Source of the DNA: Streptomyces sp. TN58
Lineage (GTDB): Bacteria; Actinomycetota; Actinomycetes; Streptomycetales; Streptomycetaceae
Assembly (NCBI RefSeq): GCF_001941845.1
Contig: NZ_CP018870.1
Location: forward strand, 7,292,001 to 7,356,000
Reading direction: 5' to 3'
DNA: 64,000 nt
Under the pieces are notes generated by a model. That model was not told the origin of the DNA, made no database searches, and saw only the letters and a list, made by a program, of their open reading frames with translations. This document shows positions 58,069-64,000 of this stretch, piece after piece. Position numbers and translations under genes: made by a program. Within the stretch, counting starts at the first letter, position 1, and each line of letters begins with the position of its first letter.

Positions 58069-58857
58069 TCACCCCGGCCGGTCGGCCGCTCCCGCCGCCG
58101 CATGCGCACGGACCAGGGACAGATAGTCCGCCGCCAGGCGGTGGCAGTCACCCGGCCACCGCGCCGAGACGTAGTTGCCGTCCGTGACGGTGAAGCCGCG
58201 CCCGGGCCGGGCGGCGGTGTCGCGGACGGGCAGCGGCGGACCGGCCAGGAAGTGGCTCGGATCGGCGAGCGCCGCGGTGACCTCCTGCTGCACCGTCGCC
58301 TGGTACGTCCGGTAGTAACGGCCGAGCCAGAGGCGGGTGAGGTTCCACCCCGTCAGCTCCAGCAGGGACGTCAGAGCCGTGGTCCGCCGGCCGTGCAGCA
58401 CCGAGCGCCCGGTGGCGGGATCCTGCGCCCTGGCGGCGAGCAGCACCCCGTGGCAGACGGCCCCCACCGGCAGCCCCCGCGTGAAGACCCGCGCGAACAG
58501 CCGCTGCGCGGTGGCGTCTTCGAGCAGCGTCCGCATCCGGGGGGCGTGGCCCCCGGGTACGAACAGGCCGGTGATGTCGGACGGCTCGGCCTCCGCTTCG
58601 GCTTCCGTGTACGAGAAGGGGGCGAGGAAGGAGGGGTCCTCGGTGAGGCGGCGGTAGGCGGCCAGCTCGGCGCGGCGGGTCATCAGCCACGGCGACAGCC
58701 AGGAGAAGCCGAGGTCCGTGAGGCGGGGGTCGGCGAGCGCGACCTTGCCGTCCGGGGTCGCGAACCGCACCTCGAAGCCGGCGTCCCGCAGCGCGGCCCA
58801 CGGCACCGCGGCCTCGGTGGGGTCGTAGTCGCCTGCCGGGAGCAGGAAGAGAATCAC
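58069..58857 (-). CDS. DJ-1/PfpI family protein
   Basis: Predicted 262 residues. [35 protein letters not shown] starts the class I glutamine-amidotransferase-like fold, [13 protein letters not shown] lies near residue 98, and the nucleophile Cys is in [13 protein letters not shown] near residue 133. Members act as proteases, glyoxalase III-like enzymes or chaperones. GTG 58857 follows GAGGAG. It is divergent from an AraC gene. Confidence 0.86.
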   Translation of the reverse strand: MILFLLPAGDYDPTEAAVPWAALRDAGFEVRFATPDGKVALADPRLTDLGFSWLSPWLMTRRAELAAYRRLTEDPSFLAPFSYTEAEAEAEPSDITGLFVPGGHAPRMRTLLEDATAQRLFARVFTRGLPVGAVCHGVLLAARAQDPATGRSVLHGRRTTALTSLLELTGWNLTRLWLGRYYRTYQATVQQEVTAALADPSHFLAGPPLPVRDTAARPGRGFTVTDGNYVSARWPGDCHRLAADYLSLVRAHAAAGAADRPG

Positions 58858-59119
58858 GGCGTACTCCTCTGAGCGCTGGTCATCAGGGCAGCGCGTTCGC
58901 TTCCGCGGCCCCGGGGGCCCGACCCCCTGATCTCCTCGGTGTCCGAAGGACGACCCTAGAAGGGGCCGGTGGCGCCGTCATTCACTCCGACGGCCAAGGC
59001 GTTGACTCCCCGGACCGACTTGCCGGACCGGCGTCCGCCCGCCGCCGCCCCCGCACCGCGGGCAGCCCGTCCCGCGGACCCTATTGACGCGGGTGGTGCG
59101 CCCGCCTTGACTGACGGCC

Positions 59120-60157
59120 GTGTCCATCCCAGAGCCCACCCCCCTCACCGGGCCCTCCCTCACCGGACGCTCCCTCACCGGGCCCTCCGTCAACGCGTCC
59201 TACGCCCTCGCCGTCCTGAGCGCGACGGCCGAGGCGGGCCCCGGCGGCACCGACTCCTGGGCCATGCCCACGGACCGGCTGGAGTACGGCGAGATGCGCG
59301 CCCTGTGGGACGAGGTGCTGACCGCCCGCGACGCGGGCCCCCACACCGGGCTTCTCGTGGGCGACCGCCTACGGCCCGACGGCCTGCACATCCTCGGCCA
59401 CCTGATCCTCACCTGCGCCAGCCTCGCGGACGCCGCGCGGGCGGCCGAGCGCTACCACCCCCTGGTGAGCCAGGCGGGCACGGTGACCCTGCGCCGCCTG
59501 GGCGGCGTCGGCCGCATCTGCTACCGGCCGACCGTCGGCCCGACCGCCATGCTTCCCCAGCAGGTGGAAGCGGTCGTCAGCAGCATGGTGCGGGCTGCCC
59601 GCTGGATCACGGGCGACGACTGGGCACCGGTGGCCGTGTCGTTCGCCCACCCCCGGGCGGGCGCGGCCGAGCCGTACGCCCGCGTCTTCGGCTGCCCCGT
59701 CACCTTCGGCGCCCCGGAGAACGCGATCACCGTCACCGGCGAGGACCTCGACCGGCGCCGTCCCCTCTACGACCCGGCGCTCAACCGCCTCCACCAGGCC
59801 TACGCGGACCGCCTCCTGCACCAGCTGTCCGCGGCGTCCCCGACCGTCGCGGAGCGGGTCCGGCAGTGGCTGGAGCACGCCGCGCTGGAGGAAGCGGACC
59901 CCGAGGGGCCCGCCCGCCAGCTCAACCTCAGCGTCCGCACGCTGCGCAGGGCCCTGCACGCCGAGGGCACGACGTGGCGCGCGCTCCTCGACACCGCCCG
60001 CCACGGCCGGGCCAGGCGGCTGCTGGAGACCACGGCCCTGCCCCTGGACCGGATCGCCCCGCTCGTCGGCCTGAGCGGGGCGACGGCCCTGGTCCGCGCC
60101 TTCACCCGGTGGGAGGGCATGCCACCGGGCGCGTACCGCAGCCGGTACCGGTGCTAG
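59120..60157 (+). CDS. AraC family regulator (arabinose-binding-domain type)
   Basis: The 345-residue protein has an N-terminal OruR/ArgR-like ligand domain and a C-terminal AraC double helix-turn-helix (LNLSVRTLRRALHAEGTTWRALLDTARHGRARRLLETTALPLDRIAPLVGLSGATALVRAFTRWEGMPPGAYRSRY). The N-terminus repeats LTGPS/LTGRS through a 15-bp DNA repeat. GTG 59120 is an apparent start without a strong ribosome binding site. It probably regulates the divergent PfpI gene. Its TAG stop lies in the CTAG at the left end of the 169-bp inverted-repeat element. Confidence 0.87.
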   Translation: MSIPEPTPLTGPSLTGRSLTGPSVNASYALAVLSATAEAGPGGTDSWAMPTDRLEYGEMRALWDEVLTARDAGPHTGLLVGDRLRPDGLHILGHLILTCASLADAARAAERYHPLVSQAGTVTLRRLGGVGRICYRPTVGPTAMLPQQVEAVVSSMVRAARWITGDDWAPVAVSFAHPRAGAAEPYARVFGCPVTFGAPENAITVTGEDLDRRRPLYDPALNRLHQAYADRLLHQLSAASPTVAERVRQWLEHAALEEADPEGPARQLNLSVRTLRRALHAEGTTWRALLDTARHGRARRLLETTALPLDRIAPLVGLSGATALVRAFTRWEGMPPGAYRSRYRC

Positions 60158-60322
60158 GGTCTGTATCGAGTTGCCCCGCGGCGTCGCGACGCCCGGCACG
60201 CACCCTCGGCGCACGAGCCGAATGCCCTGGTAGCTCCGCTACGAGGACATTCGTCCCGCACGCCGAGGGCACGCACCGAACGCCGCTCCTTGCTCCACGG
60301 GGCAACTCGATACAGACCCTAG
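60154..60322. mobile_element. 169-bp miniature element with perfect 25-bp terminal inverted repeats
   Basis: The ends 60154-60178 and 60298-60322 are exact complements, starting CTAGGGTCTGTATCGAGTTG. The inside has nested complementary pieces (CCCTCGGCG at 60203-60211 with CGCCGAGGG at 60261-60269; GAATG with CATTC), so the whole element can fold as one long hairpin. CTAG at both outer ends could be a 4-bp target duplication. There is no coding capacity, which is typical of a MITE. The left end supplies the stop codon of the AraC gene. Confidence 0.75.
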
Positions 60323-60493
60323 GGCGTGCTGCGACCGGCACCGGAATGTCCGGCGGCCGGATTCCCGGCCTCGGACGAGATGTGCCGTACCCGGTCACGC
60401 ACGACGACGCGGGCGGTGCCGCACGAGCGGCACCGCCCGCTGTCCGCTCCCGGGCAGCGTCCTCCGCGAGCGGTGCGGCCGGACGGCTGTCGG

Positions 60494-61180
60494 CTACCTG
60501 CTTCCGGCCGGGGTGCCGTCGCCGTCCAGCATGAGGGTCAGGCGCGCCGCGAAGAACATGGCCGCGGCCGCCGCGACGATGCTCAGTGCGTCGGCCGCCA
60601 TGCCCACGGTCACCGCGTCGAGGAAGGGACCGAGGCCCTCGGCCCGCCGGTAGCTGACGCTCGCGTACCGGCCCAGCACGATCGAGCCGGCGAACGCCGC
60701 CCACCAGAGGTTCAGGGGCCAGAAGGGGCCTGCGGCACCCCGCAGGCCGACGGTCCAGGCCTCGTTGGCGATCCGGTACGGCACCCAGAGGAAGGCCACC
60801 GGGATGAACCAGCCGCCGATCGCCCAGCCCGGACCCCGGCGGAACGCCGTGGGCGCCAGCATGCCGGCCCGCAGCCGGACGCGGTGGAACCACATGATGA
60901 AGACGACCGCGCACACGAGCACGGTCACCATCTGGTACCCCTCCACCCTGGTGAACATCGAGTTCAACGCATCCCACCGCTCCTCGGGGACATACGCGAA
61001 CTCCCCGTCCCCCTCCACGGCGAAGTGCGCCCGGAAGCCGGCGTACAGGGAGAGGACGTCGCCCGCCGCGGCCGCCGTCAGCGTGGCGTGGAGCACCCCG
61101 AGCAGCGCACGTCGGGGACTGGGGGACGGGCGGGCCAGCGGCGGACGAGGGCGGAGGTCGTTCGGATGGGACGAGGACAT
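60494..61180 (-). CDS. DUF4328 membrane protein
   Basis: Predicted 228 residues from ATG 61180 with five hydrophobic helices. DUF4328 landmarks are VCAVVFIMWFHRVRLRAGML, FRRGPGWAIGGWFIPVAFLWVPYRIANEAW, and FWPLNLWWAAFAGSIVLGR. It is a common uncharacterised Streptomyces membrane protein. A longer start (61204) is possible. No operon partner. Confidence 0.83.
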   Translation of the reverse strand: MSSSHPNDLRPRPPLARPSPSPRRALLGVLHATLTAAAAGDVLSLYAGFRAHFAVEGDGEFAYVPEERWDALNSMFTRVEGYQMVTVLVCAVVFIMWFHRVRLRAGMLAPTAFRRGPGWAIGGWFIPVAFLWVPYRIANEAWTVGLRGAAGPFWPLNLWWAAFAGSIVLGRYASVSYRRAEGLGPFLDAVTVGMAADALSIVAAAAAMFFAARLTLMLDGDGTPAGSR

Positions 61181-61424
61181 GACGCTGGAACCCCCCACGG
61201 GCACGCTGGAGCAGACGCCCGAGGATGAGCGCGCAGAGGGAATTTACGGCAGCGAGCACCCACCCGTCCACCGAGAAACCGCAGGTCCCCGGCCTGCACC
61301 CCGGCTGTCGGCCACTATCCGCACCCACCGCGCAGACCTCGCCCGCGCATGAACGCGCCGGTTGCGGAGATACGAGCGGCACAGGCGGCCATGACGGGCC
61401 GCCCCCTGCCGGAAGGAACCGGGC

Positions 61425-61709
61425 GTGACCGACAACTCCCGTACGGACGTGCTCCTCGACCCCCGACACGACGCGCCGCTCGTCGGACCGTGCCGCTCCG
61501 GGGAACGGGAGGTCTTCGAGCGGGGCGCGAACGAGCCGGCCGAAGCCGCCCGCAAGCGCGAACAGGCCGCCAAGGCCGTCTGCCACCGCTGTCCGGTCCG
61601 CCTTCCGTGCCGCCGCCACGCCCTCGCCGCCCGGATCCCGCACGGCGTACGCGGCGGCCTCACCCCGGACGAGCGCCACCTCCTTCTCGTCGACAGCCTG
61701 GGGGCATGA
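61425..61709 (+). CDS. WhiB-like iron-sulfur regulatory protein
   Basis: The 94-residue protein has the four WhiB cysteines at 23, 53, 56 and 62 (GPCRSGEREVF, VCHRCPVRLPC), which hold a [4Fe-4S] cluster. The usual G-[VI]-W-G-G turn reads GVRGGLTPDER, with Arg in place of Trp, as in several paralogues. Wbl proteins bind the primary sigma factor and tune promoters in development or stress. GTG 61425. It converges on a 55-residue membrane-protein gene only 9 bp away. Confidence 0.9.
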   Translation: MTDNSRTDVLLDPRHDAPLVGPCRSGEREVFERGANEPAEAARKREQAAKAVCHRCPVRLPCRRHALAARIPHGVRGGLTPDERHLLLVDSLGA

Positions 61710-61718
61710 CCAACCCCC

Positions 61719-61886
61719 TCACCCCCCGCCCTCGGGTCCCTTCCAACTGCTGCCCATCGTCGAGTGGTGTTCGACCGGCCGGTCCGTCCCGAGTTTCGCC
61801 CAGATCAGGAACGCGCACGTCCCCACCCCCAGCAGACCGGCCGGTATCAGTACAGCAAGCAGCCAACCGAGCATGACGACCCCCAT
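61719..61886 (-). CDS. 55-residue single-helix membrane protein
   Basis: On the minus strand ATG 61886 to TGA 61719-61721 encodes 55 residues: an N-terminal membrane helix (VVMLGWLLAVLIPAGLLGVG, then TCAFLIWAKL) followed by a short polar tail (TDRPVEHHSTMGSSWKGPEG). GGGGAAG lies about 6 nt before the ATG. Third-position GC content and the hydrophobic-then-polar pattern support coding. It lies between whiB-like and FAD oxidoreductase genes. Function unknown. Confidence 0.65.
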   Translation of the reverse strand: MGVVMLGWLLAVLIPAGLLGVGTCAFLIWAKLGTDRPVEHHSTMGSSWKGPEGGG

Positions 61887-61949
61887 GTCAGCTTCCCCAC
61901 ACCCTGTCCTATCAGGATAAACGCTCCCACTGACACTCCCTCAGGACCG

Positions 61950-61988
61950 CGCGGGAGCCCGCCCGCACGACGCCCGCGGGCTCCCGCG
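61950..61988. terminator. 12-bp hairpin
   Basis: CGCGGGAGCCCG at 61950-61961 pairs perfectly with CGGGCTCCCGCG at 61977-61988 around a 15-nt loop. It lies in the divergent region upstream of the FAD oxidoreductase gene. It may be a terminator or an upstream regulatory stem. Confidence 0.5.
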
Positions 61989-62098
61989 CCACGCCGGCCG
62001 CCCCGCTCCCGAGCGCTCTGCATAATTCGTCATGTGCCTGACAGCAGGCGCTCGCACTCCCACGCACGGCACCACACCCCGAAGGGAGCGACCGGTAC

Positions 62099-63388
62099 AT
62101 GACCAGACCCGAGAGCGCCGGACACGGCGACGCGGACGAGAGCGAGTACGACGTCGTCGTCTGCGGAGCCAGCCTCGCCGGCAGTGCCGCCGCCATCCTG
62201 CTGGCCCGGCGCGGTGTCCGCGTCGCACTGCTGGAACGGCGTTCGGACCCACAGGCGTACAAGGTGCTCTGCACGCACTCCATCACCGCCAACGCCTACC
62301 CCGTCCTGGACGAACTCGGCCTCGTGCCCGCCATCGAGAAGGCCGGAGCCGTCCGCAACGAGGTGCGCTGGTACACCCGTTGGGGATGGATCGAGCCGCG
62401 GGCCGCGCCCGGCGGACCCGAGCTGCCGTACGCGTACAACATCCGGCGCAGCACCCTCGACCCGATGCTCAGGTCCCTCGCCGGCCGGACTCCGGGCGTC
62501 GATCTGCTGCTCGGCCACCACGTGACCGGACTGGTCCGCGAAGCCGGTCGGACCGTGGGCGCACGCGTGAAGGAGCCGCAGGGCGAGCGTGAGATCCGCG
62601 CCCGCCTGGTCGTCGGCGCGGACGGCAAGGACTCGGCCGTGGCGAAGTACGCGGGGGTGCCCGGACGGCGGTACGAGAACGGGCGGTTCGGCTACTTCGC
62701 GCACTTCCGCGACCTCCCGCTGCCGGGAGGGCTCGGCCACACGTGGTTCCTCGATCCCGACATGGCGTACGGGTTCCCCAACGAGGACGGCGTCACGGTC
62801 ATCGCGGTGCTCCCCGGCAAACAGCGGCTGCCCGCCTTCCGCGACGACCTGGAGGGCAGCTTCCTCGCATTCGTCCGCGCCCTGCCCGAGGCGCCGCCCA
62901 TCGACTCCGCCGAACGCATCACGAAGATCACCGGCACTGTCGACCACCCGCTGCACACCCGCAAGCCGACGGCTCCCGGCGTCGCGCTCATAGGTGACGC
63001 CGCCCTGACCGGCGACCCCCTGTGGGGCGTGGGGTGCGGCTGGGCCCTGGAGTCCGCGCAATGGCTGGCGGAGGCCGTCGCCTCCGCCGCGACCGGCCGC
63101 GGCGACCTCGACGGTTCCCTCGTGGCCTACGAACGCAGACACCGCCGCTCGCTGCGCGGACACCAGTACCTGGCGGCCGACTTCGCCAGGGCCCGCCCCT
63201 TCAACCCCATGGAGAGGCTGATGTTCTCGGCGGCGGCGCGCGACGCATCGCTGGCGCGCCACATGCACCTCTTCGGATCCCGCCTGATCGGGCCGGCGAG
63301 ATTCCTCAACCCCGCGGCCGTGGCCAGGGCCGCGACCGTCAACATCAAGCACCGTCGTGCGGCCGCGCGACCACCCGCGCACGTGTGA
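62099..63388 (+). CDS. FAD-dependent oxidoreductase (geranylgeranyl-reductase/halogenase-like)
   Basis: Predicted 429-residue flavoprotein of the GR2 group. FAD motif DVVVCGASLAGSAAAILLARRGVRVALLE near residue 18, then RSDPQAYKVLCTHSITANA, RRSTLDPMLRSLA, and the second motif GVALIGDAALTGDPLWGVGCGWALESA near residue 293. It lacks the WxWxIP motif of flavin halogenases, so a monooxygenase or reductase of isoprenoid/polyketide substrates is more likely. GAAGGGAG precedes the ATG. Confidence 0.85.
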   Translation: MTRPESAGHGDADESEYDVVVCGASLAGSAAAILLARRGVRVALLERRSDPQAYKVLCTHSITANAYPVLDELGLVPAIEKAGAVRNEVRWYTRWGWIEPRAAPGGPELPYAYNIRRSTLDPMLRSLAGRTPGVDLLLGHHVTGLVREAGRTVGARVKEPQGEREIRARLVVGADGKDSAVAKYAGVPGRRYENGRFGYFAHFRDLPLPGGLGHTWFLDPDMAYGFPNEDGVTVIAVLPGKQRLPAFRDDLEGSFLAFVRALPEAPPIDSAERITKITGTVDHPLHTRKPTAPGVALIGDAALTGDPLWGVGCGWALESAQWLAEAVASAATGRGDLDGSLVAYERRHRRSLRGHQYLAADFARARPFNPMERLMFSAAARDASLARHMHLFGSRLIGPARFLNPAAVARAATVNIKHRRAAARPPAHV

Positions 63389-63529
63389 CACCCACGGCCC
63401 TGACCCCGTCCGTACCTGCCCCTCCCGTTCCGCCCAGGCCGGCGCCCCCGCGCCTGGGCGGCACGCAGGTCGGCGCCTCACGATGTCCGAAATGTAAATA
63501 AATGACCCAAGTCCCTGTGAGGTGACGGA

Positions 63530-63547
63530 AAGTGACTCCCGTCACTT
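63530..63547. promoter_or_regulatory. Palindrome upstream of the aldehyde dehydrogenase gene
   Basis: AAGTGAC-TCCC-GTCACTT is a perfect 7-4-7 dyad. A second overlapping dyad, GTGACGG and CCGTCAC, surrounds it. The 63389-63649 region holds no gene I can recognise but is locally AT-rich near 63490-63510, as expected for a regulated promoter. Confidence 0.5.
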
Positions 63548-63649
63548 CCAGGGGCTGATGGGGCATGCGTTCGGAGGACCGGGGCATGCGCGCCCGATGA
63601 CCACCACCGCGGGCAGGCCGCGGTGCCCGATTCGGAGGTACAGCGCGTC

Positions 63650-64000
63650 GTGTCCGAGCAGCCGACCATCCACATCGCCGGGACCTGGCGTTCCGCGATA
63701 TCAGGAGCCACCCGAGAGGTCCTCGACCCGGCGGACGCCACGGTCCTCGCCGTCGTCGCCGAGGGCGGCACCGCGGACACCGACGCGGCCGTCAGCGCCG
63801 CCCGCGCGGCCTTCGACGGCGGGGAGTGGCCGCGGACGCCCGTCCTGGAGCGGGCCGCACTGCTGCGCCGCACCGCCGTCCTGCTCCACCGCGACCGCGA
63901 ACGCCTCGCCCTGCTGGAGAGCCGCGACGCCGGCAAGACGCTCGAAGAGGGCCGCGTGGACGTGGACTGCGTCGCCGACGCCTTCCTCTACTTCGCCGAC
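63650..64000 (+). CDS. Aldehyde dehydrogenase (5' part, cut by window)
   Basis: The first 117 residues from GTG 63650 match the N-terminus of the ALDH superfamily, closest in style to betaine/gamma-aminobutyraldehyde dehydrogenases: IHIAGTWRSAISGATREVLDPADATVLAVVAEG, then TDAAVSAARAAFDGGEWPRTP and LLESRDAGKTLEEGRVDVD. GGAGGT lies 10 nt before the GTG. The catalytic Cys and Glu lie beyond the window. Predicted NAD(P)-dependent oxidation of an aldehyde. Confidence 0.88.
   Translation, partial: MSEQPTIHIAGTWRSAISGATREVLDPADATVLAVVAEGGTADTDAAVSAARAAFDGGEWPRTPVLERAALLRRTAVLLHRDRERLALLESRDAGKTLEEGRVDVDCVADAFLYFAD

Noticed and set aside
62099..63388. Flavin-dependent halogenase
   Set aside because: The fold is related, but I could not find the W-x-W-x-I-P motif or a suitable active-site Lys, so a general FAD oxidoreductase call is safer.

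Overview
The window looks like chromosomal DNA of a Streptomyces or a very close relative. It is very GC-rich throughout and uses many GTG and TTG starts. It carries a WhiB-like protein, a SigK/RskA pair, Tat-secreted enzymes and many TetR, MarR, PadR and AraC regulators. Several genes appear to be leaderless, with a -10-like hexamer 6 to 7 nt before the start codon. I found no rRNA, tRNA, CRISPR array, phage module or complete transposon. The mix of small regulator/enzyme pairs, decaying genes and miniature inverted-repeat elements suggests accessory, possibly arm-proximal, chromosome.

1-9.9 kb: a GlxA-type AraC regulator (cut by the window edge), a LysE exporter, an FAD monooxygenase, then a long minus-strand block. 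That block is tetR, MFS exporter, SRPBCC protein, carotenoid oxygenase, padR and acyl-CoA dehydrogenase, with palindromic candidate operators for both regulators. 10.2-13.5 kb: two unusual exported proteins. One is a membrane-anchored DUF6777-like protein with a very long Lys/Pro/Gly tail. The other is a small secreted Trp/His-rich protein.

13.6-20.3 kb: the clearest system in the window, an actinobacterial SigK locus in one tight operon: ECF sigma factor, zinc-finger anti-sigma (RskA type), FAD amine-oxidase-like enzyme, DUF1365 protein, cyclopropane-synthase-like methyltransferase, DUF1295 membrane protein and an alpha/beta hydrolase. The four lipid genes match the set beside sigK in Mycobacterium tuberculosis (Rv0446c-Rv0449c). 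I read the same bipartite promoter, C(A/C)ATCC-N16-CGAA, upstream of sigK, of the FAD enzyme, and of the secreted Trp/His-rich protein. This suggests a self-activating lipid-modification regulon with an added exported protein.

20.3-30.6 kb: MMPL transporter, DHFR-like reductase with a ClC antiporter, SRPBCC, SDR, a CBM48-like mini-protein, a bacterial ADF/cofilin-fold protein, a methyltransferase with a 9-bp-repeat N-terminus, and a stand-alone alanyl-tRNA synthetase catalytic domain preceded by a possible Ala-rich leader ORF. 30.6-33.2 kb is a gene graveyard with two degraded secreted-protein genes and a 163-bp miniature element.

33.3-46 kb: regulator/enzyme pairs (SDR/tetR with a perfect 22-bp palindrome, OYE/marR), DUF4916 protein, P450, peptidoglycan amidase, GNAT, a DedA-like protein below an iron-box-like site, a cysteine-rich SufR-like regulator with DUF3291, a pseudo-receiver and a hydrolase. 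46-50.4 kb: VOC/WYL pair, remnants of an IS701-like transposase and other broken genes, and a GT1 glycosyltransferase. 50.4-64 kb: an emfourin-type protease inhibitor, an RNB ribonuclease, a lipoprotein-like membrane protein, a SnoaL/NmrA/tetR operon with tandem operators, a GYD protein, a secreted M19-like amidohydrolase, a PfpI/AraC pair ending in a 169-bp inverted-repeat element, DUF4328, a WhiB-like protein, a 55-residue membrane protein, an FAD oxidoreductase, and an aldehyde dehydrogenase cut by the window end.
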